A DNA stretch of 64,000 nt from CAYTYZ01 sp964442385 (GTDB lineage Bacteria > Patescibacteriota > Microgenomatia > UBA12405): positions 27,609 through 91,608 of the forward strand of contig CAYTYZ010000002.1 of the NCBI GenBank assembly GCA_964442385.1. The letters are read 5' to 3'. This document shows positions 43,319-51,832 of the stretch, in pieces (position 1 is the stretch's first letter; the number at the start of each line of letters is the position of its first letter). The notes under the pieces are model-generated. The model had not been told where the DNA came from. It saw nothing but the letters and a program-made list of their open reading frames with translations, and ran no database searches. Position numbers and translations under genes: made by a program.

Positions 43319-43660
43319 CTTATGGATCAAATAACCTATTCTGACTTTGCCAAAGTTGACATTCGACTAGGAAAAATTATTGAAGTATTGGACTTTCCCG
43401 AGGCCAGACATCCGGCCTACAAACTTACTATAGATTTTGGTCCACAACTAGGAACTAAAAAGTCATCTGCCCAAATTGTTCATCACTATGCAAAAGAACA
43501 ATTGTTAGGCCAGCATGTTTTAGCTGTTGTCAATTTCCCGACAAAACAAATTGGACCATTCTCCTCAGAGTGTTTAACCTTAGGCCTTCCAGATACTGAG
43601 GCTAACGTAGTTTTAGTTTCACCCACCTTACCAGTTCCACTTGGCGCAAAACTCTTTTAA
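43313..43660 (+). CDS. csaA: CsaA-like tRNA-binding protein
   Basis: A 115-residue OB-fold protein of the CsaA/Trbp111/EMAP group: FAKVDIRLGKIIEV, PAYKLTIDFGPQLGTKKSSAQI, HYAKEQLLGQHVLAVVNFPTKQIG and PVPLGAKLF. This is very close to CsaA, described as an export-related chaperone but structurally a tRNA-binding domain. ATG 43313 lies in the T-box sequestering stem; ATG 43322 just outside is an alternative. It is first in a two-gene unit with proS, which fits a tRNA-related job better than secretion. Confidence 0.85.
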   Translation: MDLMDQITYSDFAKVDIRLGKIIEVLDFPEARHPAYKLTIDFGPQLGTKKSSAQIVHHYAKEQLLGQHVLAVVNFPTKQIGPFSSECLTLGLPDTEANVVLVSPTLPVPLGAKLF

Positions 43661-43680
43661 AAGTTAATATATAAATATAT

Positions 43681-45108
43681 ATGGCATTCAATAACAAACT
43701 AGCCGCTCGTTCCCAAGACCTTTCTGACTGGTATCTATCGGTAGTCGAACAGGCCAAGTTGGCCGACTACGGCCCAGTCAAAGGCACCATGATAATTTTA
43801 CCCTATGGTTACGCCATCTGGGAAAATATTGTAGCCTTTATGGATAGGTTAATTAAAGAAAAAGGCGTTCAAAATGCTTATTTTCCGCTTTTCATTCCTG
43901 AAAGTTTTTTAAAAAAAGAAGCCAGCCATGTAGAGGGATTTGCCCCAGAATGTGCCTATGTCACTATTGGCGGTGGCCAGGAACTCACGGAAAGGCTAGT
44001 TGTTCGTCCAACATCTGAAACCATCATGTATCACACCTATGCTAAATTAATTAGCTCTCACCGCGACTTACCACTAGTACTAAACCAGTGGAACAATGTT
44101 GTTCGTTGGGAGAAACGAACCTTCCCTTTTTTGCGCACCAGCGAATTTTTATGGCAAGAAGGCCACGGTGCTCATGCTACCCAGGAAGAAAACTATGCCA
44201 TGGTAGAGTGGGGGATACACCTTTACGAAACTACCTTTAAGGATCTTTTGGCCGTACCTGGAATTGTTGGCAAAAAGTCTGAGTCTGAGAAGTTTGCTGG
44301 AGCAGTCACAACCCTTACCTACGAAGCTCTAATGCCAAGTGGCAAGTCCCTACAATCCTGCACTAGCCACGACCTAGGCCAAAACTTTTCCAAAACTTTT
44401 GATATTAAGTTTCAAGACAAGGATGGTCAGTCCCAATATGTTTGGCAAAATTCCTGGGGATTTTCCACTAGATCTGTCGGTGCCATGGTTCTTGCTCATG
44501 GGGATGACAAGGGTCTAGTTTTACCACCTCGTGTAGCCCCTACCCAGGTCATTATTCTGGTGGTTAGACCGACTGACGAACTTGTTTCACAGGCTCAAAA
44601 TATAGCAAGTGAGCTGAAAAAAGCAGGTCTGCGGGTGCAACTTGATGCCGATGACACCAAATCTCTTGGTTATCGCATTAACGAGGCTGAAATTAAAGGT
44701 ATTCCACTTCGATTAGAACTGGGACAGCGCGAACTAGATGCTAATCAGCTTACTCTAGTCAAGCGCAATACTGGCGAAAAACTACAAATTAGTAAAGAAG
44801 ATTTAATATTAAAGATTCCCAAGCTTTTAGATACCATTCACAATGAGATGTATCAAAAAGCCAAGACTTATCAAGACAATAATATTCGCCCTGCCAAAAC
44901 CTATGATGAATTTAAAACCATTCTGGAAACCCACCGAGGCTTTATCAAAGTCTTCTGGAACCAGAATAAAGATATTGAAGCCAAAATTAAAGCCGAATGT
45001 AAATGTGTTTCTCGCTGTATGCCTTTGGATCAAACAGAAGAAGCTGGTGTTGATTTTATAACTGGCCAGCCTAGCTCTACCCAGTGGATTTTTGCCCCGG
45101 CTTACTAA
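43681..45108 (+). CDS. proS: Prolyl-tRNA synthetase (archaeal/eukaryotic type)
   Basis: A 475-residue class II synthetase of the short type that lacks the bacterial editing insertion and ends in a conserved C-terminal Tyr (APAY). Class II motifs: motif 1 region PLFIPESFLKKEASHVEGF, motif 2 VVRWEKRTFPFLRTSEFLWQEGH, motif 3 near GAMVLAHGDDKGLVLPPRVAPTQ. It has an anticodon domain and a C-terminal zinc-like module with CKCVSRCMP. This type is found in archaea, eukaryotes and some bacteria. Expression is predicted to respond to uncharged tRNA(Pro) through the upstream T-box. Confidence 0.95.
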   Translation: MAFNNKLAARSQDLSDWYLSVVEQAKLADYGPVKGTMIILPYGYAIWENIVAFMDRLIKEKGVQNAYFPLFIPESFLKKEASHVEGFAPECAYVTIGGGQELTERLVVRPTSETIMYHTYAKLISSHRDLPLVLNQWNNVVRWEKRTFPFLRTSEFLWQEGHGAHATQEENYAMVEWGIHLYETTFKDLLAVPGIVGKKSESEKFAGAVTTLTYEALMPSGKSLQSCTSHDLGQNFSKTFDIKFQDKDGQSQYVWQNSWGFSTRSVGAMVLAHGDDKGLVLPPRVAPTQVIILVVRPTDELVSQAQNIASELKKAGLRVQLDADDTKSLGYRINEAEIKGIPLRLELGQRELDANQLTLVKRNTGEKLQISKEDLILKIPKLLDTIHNEMYQKAKTYQDNNIRPAKTYDEFKTILETHRGFIKVFWNQNKDIEAKIKAECKCVSRCMPLDQTEEAGVDFITGQPSSTQWIFAPAY

Positions 45109-46266
45109 CTAATTTCCATAGCCAAAAATATCCATCATTTGGCCAGAATAATAAAATTCATATGCTAGGCGGCCAAATGTATATTTTTTGTTGTTAATTA
45201 CCACTGTAGATCCACCCACTTTGGGAGTTCCGTTGGGCTTGGACTGAGGAAATCCGACATTAAATAAAGTGGCCAAAATTTCAGGCCTGTCATTTATGTT
45301 GTAGCCAGAACGGTCCCAACCCACTAAAAATTGCTTTAGATATAGTGCTCCATATAGATAATTCCAATAATGGTCACTGGCCGTAAGTCTTTTAAATCGG
45401 GCATCTTCCGGCTCATTTTTTTTGTAGTCCAGCATGTGTTCATATTCTTCACCCAGATAATAGATCGAAGATCTATCTTTTAAATTTTTTTCGATCCTTA
45501 TGGCCGTTTCCTCTTTTATCGACATTACTCCCAAAGATATTTGATAAGAGTTAGCCAATATTTTTAGTGGTTCAAAAAACTTTTTGTATAGTTCGCGCTG
45601 AGAATAAAATAAACGTAACTGTTCCACCATCAAACTTGAAACTATCTGTCTGGGTTCAATACCTACTTTTTGGGCCACTTCTTTAATTTTTTCCTGATCT
45701 TTAGTTATCGAGGTTTTAACGTCTTGCCAATATTTTTCATTTGCCCATTCATATATAGAGTTGTCCTGGGCACCTTCGGTTGTGTTTTTAATAAACTCAT
45801 AACTAAGTTTATTGTCAAAATTACTTTGACATTTTTCTACATTATCTAGAAATATTTCATGGTTGGACATCTTTGATTCAAAAGCTAGAATCATTCTTCG
45901 GTGCATAATTTTTGGAGCGCTCAAAATTTTTCTTGCATCACTTTTAGAGAAATCAGACACTGTTTTCAATCTACACAAGGCCACAATTTCTTGTTCTCTT
46001 AGTTTATTAATGCTTTCCAAACTGGTGTCCAAGTCATCTGTTTTACCAGACTGACTAGCAATCACTTGATTTATATCTTCAAAAACCATAGCATTTTCAT
46101 TAAAAGCTTCACTATATTCATCCAGGCTACCTTTGGTATTTGTCAGCTTAAGGTTTACTGCCAAAAATACTGCCATTAAAACAAATCCTATTAGTGCAAA
46201 TATGTGCACAAACGCTAAATAATAGTACTTAGCCAGTCTTTTTATAAACTTTTTTTTACTTTCCAC
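45109..46266 (-). CDS. Membrane-anchored protein, possible lysozyme-like fold
   Basis: A 385-residue protein with one N-terminal TM helix (about 14-38) and a large extracytoplasmic helical region. The part IVSSLMVEQLRLFYSQ followed by ISLGVMSIKEETAIRI resembles the catalytic Glu and the S-x-G-x-x-x-I-x-x-x-TA motif of soluble lytic transglycosylases and related DUF1402 proteins. FNVGF later echoes the YNxG motif. A cell-wall-cleaving or remodelling role is possible but not proven. It stops immediately beside the proS stop (convergent) and diverges from ftsK. Confidence 0.5.
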   Translation of the reverse strand: MESKKKFIKRLAKYYYLAFVHIFALIGFVLMAVFLAVNLKLTNTKGSLDEYSEAFNENAMVFEDINQVIASQSGKTDDLDTSLESINKLREQEIVALCRLKTVSDFSKSDARKILSAPKIMHRRMILAFESKMSNHEIFLDNVEKCQSNFDNKLSYEFIKNTTEGAQDNSIYEWANEKYWQDVKTSITKDQEKIKEVAQKVGIEPRQIVSSLMVEQLRLFYSQRELYKKFFEPLKILANSYQISLGVMSIKEETAIRIEKNLKDRSSIYYLGEEYEHMLDYKKNEPEDARFKRLTASDHYWNYLYGALYLKQFLVGWDRSGYNINDRPEILATLFNVGFPQSKPNGTPKVGGSTVVINNKKYTFGRLAYEFYYSGQMMDIFGYGN

Positions 46267-46285
46267 ATGTCATTTTAAAGCATAC

Positions 46286-46314
46286 TTGACAAAAAATCTT
46301 TAGTACCCTATAAT
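46286..46314 (+). promoter_or_regulatory. Consensus sigma-70 promoter of ftsK
   Basis: TTGACA (46286-46291), exactly 17 nt, then TATAAT (46309-46314). A perfect match to the bacterial consensus. The leader to ATG 46382 is about 60 nt, unlike most promoters here. Confidence 0.9.
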
Positions 46315-46381
46315 ATATATAGTTCTCAAAGCGGGTGAAGATGTACTTGTGGATACGTAAAACTGAAGCTAGACTTATACT

Positions 46382-48514
46382 ATGCCAAGAAAGCCAACTA
46401 AAGCCACTCCAGGACTACCCAAGCTCGAGGTCAAAGACGAGACAGTTCTTACTACCTTCTTTTTCCTGTTCATTTTTTTAGCAATATTTACTGTCTTTTC
46501 CTTTTTAGGTACTGGTGGGGTTCCCATTCAATACAACAACTTTCTCACTGAAAAATTTGGCTTTTTGGCCATTTTTACACCTTTTTGGTTAATTCTTACT
46601 GCTTTTATTTTTACAGGCAAAAGCAAATCTCCTTTTAAACAAGCCAATATTTTTTTTGGATTCCACATCCTATTTCTCTCGCTTTTAGGACTACTTAGAC
46701 AAGGAGTGGTGGGGCGATTTTTTTGGGATCAATTGGAGCCCCTGCTATCAGCTTTTCCAACTTTTCTAGCTTTTCTTTCAGCATCACTTATTGGTGCCGT
46801 AATACTTTTTGAAACTTCAATCGCCCAAGTATTTAAAATTATAAGCAGCCTAGTCTCTGCGCTATATAAGTATACTTTTGGCAAAGGGTTAAAAGTGAGG
46901 TCTAAGCCGGAAAAGTCTAGAGACGACAAAGATATTCAGTATGTTAAAGACGAACAGTCCAAGAGCAAACCAGACGATAATGTAACCGGGGTAAAACCAG
47001 TTTTTAATTCCACACCAAAATATGCCCAGCAGCAAGCACTTCCCCTAGATTCCAAACCCAAAACCTCTTCCGATAACCAAGCCTGGATTTATCCCACTAT
47101 TGACATTTTTGATGATGGCGAGGGTAAAAAAGCCGATCGCGGAGATGTCAAGAAAAATGCCCAAAATATCGAGCAAACTCTAGATTCATTTGGTATCAAA
47201 GCCAGAGTGGTCGAAGTTAACGGCGGTCCCTCAGTTACCCAATATGCCATCGAAGTAGCTATCGGTACCAAGCTTGCCAAAATCCAGTCCCTTAGTAACG
47301 ATCTTGCCATGGCCATGGCAGCTCCAGGCGGTCAAATTCGCATTGAAGCCCCAATTCCAGGCAGGTCTCTTGTAGGTATAGAAGTCCCCAATCGTACTCC
47401 AGAAACTGTGCCAATTCGCAAAGCCCTTGATTCCAAGGAATTCAAAGAATACAAGTCCAAGCTCACGGTTCCACTGGGTCTTGATGTGTCGGGTACTCCA
47501 AGGTTTGGCAATATCTCAAAGATGCCACATGTCCTGGTAGCTGGTCAAACTGGTTCAGGCAAGTCTGTCGGTCTAAATTCTTGGATTACTACCCTGCTTT
47601 ATCGCTCCTCGCCAGACGAGGTGCGACTTATTATGGTAGATCCCAAACGCGTGGAATTTGCAGCATATAACGGTATTCCGCATTTGCTGGCCCCCATCAT
47701 TACTGAGCCAGAAAAGGTCGTTTCAGCTTTAAAATGGGCTTGTGAAGAAATGGACAGAAGATACACACATTTTGCCCAAGTTGGAGCAAAAAACATAGAG
47801 ACTTATCAAGAAATTTCTGGCATACAAAGCATGCCTTATATCATCATAATTATTGATGAGCTTGCAGATATCATACTCTTTGCTCCAAGCGAGGTTGAGG
47901 ATAGTATCGTCAGATTGTCCCAAAAAGCCAGAGCCTGTGGAATGCACCTGGTTTTAGCCACCCAGCGCCCATCTACCGATGTTATAACCGGTCTTATTAA
48001 AGCTAATATTCCAACCCGTTGGTCTTTTACTGTCTCCAGCATGACTGACTCTAGGGTAATTTTAGATACCCCAGGGGCAGAAAAACTGATAGGCAAGGGC
48101 GACTCATTGTATCAACCCCCAGATCTGGCCAAGCCACTTCGTATGCAAAGTTGTTTTGTAAGTGAAAAGGAAATAGCCAGAATAGTAGATTTTGTAAAAC
48201 AACAGCGTGATCCAGATTATGATACTAATATTGTCAACCAATCAGTGACTATTGTTTCCAACGGCAGAAAAGTACAAATCGGTGAGGCCGACCCCGACGA
48301 GGAGCGAGATCCACTTTTTGATGCCGCAGTCAAATGTGTTCAAGATACTGGTAAAGCATCAGCTTCGCTACTTCAACGCCGTCTCAAGCTTGGATATGCT
48401 AGAGCAGCCAGGGTTTTAGATGAACTAGAGCAGGCCGGGATCATTGGTCCCTCAAATGGCGCTAAGCCCAGAGAGATACGAATACCTCACAACAGTACTC
48501 CAGGAGCAGAATAA
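46382..48514 (+). CDS. ftsK: DNA translocase FtsK/SpoIIIE
   Basis: A 710-residue chromosome-segregation ATPase. The N-terminal part has about four TM helices (within 20-185). A charged linker, the alpha domain (VEVNGGPSVTQYAIEV), the RecA-like beta domain with Walker A GQTGSGKS (388-395) and Walker B IIIIDELADI, and a C-terminal winged-helix gamma domain (ASLLQRRLKLGYARAARVLDELEQAGIIGP) follow. It pumps DNA through the division septum. A RodZ-like gene follows 3 nt later. Confidence 0.95.
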   Translation: MPRKPTKATPGLPKLEVKDETVLTTFFFLFIFLAIFTVFSFLGTGGVPIQYNNFLTEKFGFLAIFTPFWLILTAFIFTGKSKSPFKQANIFFGFHILFLSLLGLLRQGVVGRFFWDQLEPLLSAFPTFLAFLSASLIGAVILFETSIAQVFKIISSLVSALYKYTFGKGLKVRSKPEKSRDDKDIQYVKDEQSKSKPDDNVTGVKPVFNSTPKYAQQQALPLDSKPKTSSDNQAWIYPTIDIFDDGEGKKADRGDVKKNAQNIEQTLDSFGIKARVVEVNGGPSVTQYAIEVAIGTKLAKIQSLSNDLAMAMAAPGGQIRIEAPIPGRSLVGIEVPNRTPETVPIRKALDSKEFKEYKSKLTVPLGLDVSGTPRFGNISKMPHVLVAGQTGSGKSVGLNSWITTLLYRSSPDEVRLIMVDPKRVEFAAYNGIPHLLAPIITEPEKVVSALKWACEEMDRRYTHFAQVGAKNIETYQEISGIQSMPYIIIIIDELADIILFAPSEVEDSIVRLSQKARACGMHLVLATQRPSTDVITGLIKANIPTRWSFTVSSMTDSRVILDTPGAEKLIGKGDSLYQPPDLAKPLRMQSCFVSEKEIARIVDFVKQQRDPDYDTNIVNQSVTIVSNGRKVQIGEADPDEERDPLFDAAVKCVQDTGKASASLLQRRLKLGYARAARVLDELEQAGIIGPSNGAKPREIRIPHNSTPGAE

Positions 48515-48517
48515 TAT

Positions 48518-49126
48518 ATGTATACTGTTGCTTCAGTCTTAAAACAAAATCGAGAGCAAAAAGGGTTTAGTTTGGACGAGGTAGCCAAGACCACCAAAAT
48601 CCCTAAAAAGTATTTAGATGCCTTTGAATCTGAAAAATTTAAAGATTATCCCAGTGAGCCATATTGCTCTTTGCATGTTAAAAATTACGCTCGTTTTTTG
48701 GGATTAAACGAAGAAAATATTCTAGCCTTATTTAGACGGGATTATGCTTCATTTCAAAAAAATCAAGCTATGCCCAAGTCCCTTGGCAGGGATATATTAA
48801 CACCACAACGTATTTTTCAGGCAGGAGTTGTTTTGGCTATAGTGTTTTTTGTGGGCTATTTATTGGCTTCATATTTTAAATACAACCAGTCACCTTCACT
48901 TGCAATCAGCTGGCCACAACCAAACCCAGCCAATGCCTCCGTACTAATTGAAGGCACCACCTCGCAAGATGCCACCATCAGGGTTAATCAGGAACTGGTG
49001 ATAGTCACCAATGGACATTTTTCCAAAGAGGTCTTTCTTTCCCAAGGTCAAAATCAGGTCACAATAGAATCCAAAGGTCGGAATGGAAAAACCACCACAG
49101 CTTCCCAGGTGTTTTTAGTTCCATAA
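48518..49126 (+). CDS. RodZ-like HTH membrane protein
   Basis: A 202-residue protein: an N-terminal cytoplasmic helix-turn-helix of the RodZ type (VASVLKQNREQKGFSLDEVAKTTKIPKKYL, then YARFLGLNEE), one TM helix at 102-121 and an extracytoplasmic Ig-like domain (about 135-202). RodZ links MreB to the wall machinery; no mreB is in the window, so its partner is unknown. It is linked to ftsK in one transcript, which supports a role in cell shape or division. Confidence 0.8.
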   Translation: MYTVASVLKQNREQKGFSLDEVAKTTKIPKKYLDAFESEKFKDYPSEPYCSLHVKNYARFLGLNEENILALFRRDYASFQKNQAMPKSLGRDILTPQRIFQAGVVLAIVFFVGYLLASYFKYNQSPSLAISWPQPNPANASVLIEGTTSQDATIRVNQELVIVTNGHFSKEVFLSQGQNQVTIESKGRNGKTTTASQVFLVP

Positions 49127-49142
49127 TCTGCTAAATTTAATT

Positions 49143-49418
49143 ATGGATACAATGCAAATCATTCTCAGCGCTTGTGCTATTACTGTCACCGTCACTGTTT
49201 TGATATTAGCCTACAAGCTGTATCAAACTCTAGTTCAGGCTGAAAAATCTATGGTCAAGATAGACAAAATTTCAGATGATATTGAATCAATCTCTTCCTC
49301 AGTGCGCGAACCTGTTGCTAGCTTTTCTGAGTTTCTCATGGGCTTTAAAAATGGAGTGGTAGTTTTAAATAGCTTAGCGCCACAACTTAAAAAACTTATC
49401 TCTAAAAAGATAAAATAA
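49143..49418 (+). CDS. Small membrane protein with coiled coil (DUF948-like)
   Basis: A 91-residue protein with one N-terminal TM helix (about 3-24) followed by an amphipathic helix with heptad-like spacing (VKIDKISDDIESISSSV) and a short basic end. The layout is like DUF948 proteins, which are envelope-associated and of unknown role. It directly abuts the next gene (no gap). Confidence 0.55.
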   Translation: MDTMQIILSACAITVTVTVLILAYKLYQTLVQAEKSMVKIDKISDDIESISSSVREPVASFSEFLMGFKNGVVVLNSLAPQLKKLISKKIK

Positions 49419-50045
49419 ATGCCCAAGGGGATATACTTATATAGTTTAATCGCCACCCTAGCTCTTGGTTTTTGTCTGGCTCTGTTTTTAACAGGTAAAA
49501 CTAGTTTTCAAAATACATCTGTCGCAGTGCCAGTGGCTGTTGTTTCCATTAGTCCAACAGAAACTTCACCCTCAGTTTTTCCAACAACAACCGAAATAAT
49601 ACTTAAAAATCCATTGCTAACAAATGCAGGTTGGATAAAGGTTAGCTCGAAAATTATTGGAAGTGATTCATGTGATACTGATTCGCCAAAAGTTAAAGCC
49701 TTAAACGCTTATCTGGAAGCTGACAACCCCGCGTACCAAAAACAAATTGGCGATTTTAACTATTCCTTTAAGTGGCACGATAACACGCCACCTGAAGTTT
49801 ACTCTGGTATCAATGTGTTCTACGTTCCCAATACTTTTAATTTATCCACCCAAGAACTACTAGCTAGCCCTGCTTGTGGCATTCCAGCCAAGACCATACT
49901 GGGTGCTACTGATGACAAAATATTTTTTTCCAAGGGTTGTAGTGGTGGCTTACGACCAGATTCTGATTCAGAATTTACAAAATATCTAAAATATGTCAAA
50001 GATTGTGAGAACCAGCAAATGACTTTGTCCAAGAGTTTAATTTAG
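49419..50045 (+). CDS. Hypothetical exported protein
   Basis: A 208-residue protein with an N-terminal TM or signal segment (about 6-26), a Ser/Thr/Pro linker (about 38-62) and an extracytoplasmic domain with four cysteines (SDSCDTDS, SPACGIP, KGCSGG, VKDCEN) that could form two disulfides. No family recognised. It starts at the base after the previous stop, so it belongs to the ftsK transcript. Confidence 0.55.
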   Translation: MPKGIYLYSLIATLALGFCLALFLTGKTSFQNTSVAVPVAVVSISPTETSPSVFPTTTEIILKNPLLTNAGWIKVSSKIIGSDSCDTDSPKVKALNAYLEADNPAYQKQIGDFNYSFKWHDNTPPEVYSGINVFYVPNTFNLSTQELLASPACGIPAKTILGATDDKIFFSKGCSGGLRPDSDSEFTKYLKYVKDCENQQMTLSKSLI

Positions 50046-50067
50046 TAAACAAGTATTCTGACTTTGA

Positions 50068-50073
50068 TATAAT
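50068..50073 (+). promoter_or_regulatory. Extended -10 promoter of alaS
   Basis: TATAAT preceded by TGA, 5 nt before ATG 50079, at leaderless spacing. Confidence 0.6.
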
Positions 50074-50078
50074 CAGCC

Positions 50079-51832
50079 ATGCTAACAGGTCGTGATTTAT
50101 ATAAAAAATATCTGGATTTTTTTCGCTCCAAAGGTCACGCTGAAATCCAAACCGCTTCACTAATACCTGAAAATGATCCGACTACTTTGTTTTACTCTGC
50201 TGGCATGCACCCACTCGTACCTTATCTTTTAGGCCAACCACACCCCCAAGGTAAACGACTAGTAAATGTTCAAAAATGTGTCAGAACAGGGGATATTGAC
50301 GAAGTAGGGGACACAACTCACCATACCTTTTTTGAAATGTTGGGCAACTGGTCTTTGGGCGACTACTTTAAAGACGAGCAAATAGCCTGGTCCTTTGAAT
50401 TTTTAACAAAAATTTTGGGTTATAAATCTAAAGATATCTACATAACCTGTTTTGCCGGTGACCAAAATGCCCCCAAAGACGAATATTCTGCCGCTCTATG
50501 GATAGCGCACGGTATTGATCCAACTCATATAAACTTTTTACCCAAAGAGGATAACTGGTGGGGTCCTGCTGGTCTTACTGGGCCCTGTGGACCAGATTCA
50601 GAAATGTTTGTAGATACAACACCCGCCTTGCCCAAAGTTGATTTTAAAACTGGTTGCGAGCAAAAACGCTATGTTGAAATTTGGAATGATGTGTTTATGC
50701 AGTACAACAAAACTGCCGATGGTCAATATTTAGAAATGACCCAAAAAAATGTCGACACCGGCATGGGGGTTGAACGTACTACGGCCGTGCTAAATGGTTT
50801 GTCCGATGATTATCTATCACCAATTTGGTGGCCAATAATCGAAGAAATTGAAAAACTATCTGGTGTTAAATACCGCCAGTCAACTATTCCCATGCGAATA
50901 CTTGTCGACCACTTACGGGCTGCAGTTTTNNNNNNNNNNTCTAATAAAGAAGCTGGTTATGTGCTGCGCCGACTTATCAGGCGAGCTGTTCGTCAGTGTT
51001 TATTGCTAAATATTAGTACCATAGAGCCTATTCTTGAATCAATTTACAATAATCAAAATAATTTTGCTGGAACTTATCCTGAACTTAATACAAACAAGGC
51101 TAAAACTATTGAAATTATTTTAGCCGAAGAAAAAAAGTTTAAAAATACTATTTTAAATGGACTACGTGAGATCGATAAGTTAATTTCCAAAAAACAAACA
51201 GTGTCAGGCGAAGATGCTTTTAAATTATATGAATCTTTTGGTTTTCCAGTTGAACTCGTAGAAGAAGAGCTTAAAAAACACAACTTGAGTCTAGATTTTA
51301 ATGCTTTTAACCTAAAAAAAACTGCCCACCAAGATGCTTCACGCTCACTTTCTGCAGGTAAGTTTAAGTCCGGTCTGGCCGATAATTCAGCCCTGCTAAC
51401 CCGCATGCATACAGCAACTCACTTGCTACACCAAGCCTTGCGCCAAGTCTTGGGTCCTGATACCCATCAAGATGGATCTAATAATACATCAGAAAGGATA
51501 CGATTTGATTTTACTTACGATGGAGGCAAATTAACAAACGACCAGATTTCTCAGATTCAAAAAATAGTAAATGACCAGATTCAGGCTGATCTGAAAGTAG
51601 AGGTAAAGACTATGCCATTTAAAGATGCCCAAGCCCAGGGCGCCATGGCCTTTTTTAAAGCCCGTTACCCTGAAGTCGTCACTGTTTATAGTGTCGGAGA
51701 TTTTTCCAAAGAAGTTTGTACTGGTCCCCATGTTATTTCTACCGGTGAAATTGGTAGGGTAGAAATCTATAAAGAAGCGGGGGTTTCTAGCGNNNNNNNN
51801 NNGTAAGGCGTATTTATGCTAAGCTGATTTAA
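50079..51832 (+). CDS. alaS: Alanyl-tRNA synthetase lacking the C-Ala domain
   Basis: Class II synthetase with catalytic core (LFYSAGMHPLVPYLLGQPHPQGKRL in pieces, TFFEMLGNWSLGDYFK, WWGPAGLTGPCGPDSE) and editing domain: HTATH (HxxxH), then VCTGPHV. The frame continues beyond the last N run: after the Ns comes VRRIYAKLI and a stop at 51830-51832, matching the GVRRI that ends the editing domain. The protein is therefore about 590 residues and has no C-terminal DHHA1/C-Ala domain. N runs at 50930-50939 and 51793-51802 replace short unsequenced pieces. It overlaps the next gene by one base. Confidence 0.92.
50930..50939. other. Scaffold gap in alaS (10 N)
   Basis: Family alignment by eye expects about nine residues (FxIADGVxP type) between RAAV and SNKEAGYV. 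The real gap is probably about 25 nt rather than 10, which leaves the frame unchanged. Confidence 0.9.
51793..51802. other. Scaffold gap in alaS (10 N)
   Basis: The frame before (VSSG) and after (VRRI) differ if ten bases are assumed. A true gap of 2 nt, or 2 plus a multiple of 3, joins them into VSSGVRRI. The apparent stop just after the Ns is thus an artefact. Confidence 0.9.
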
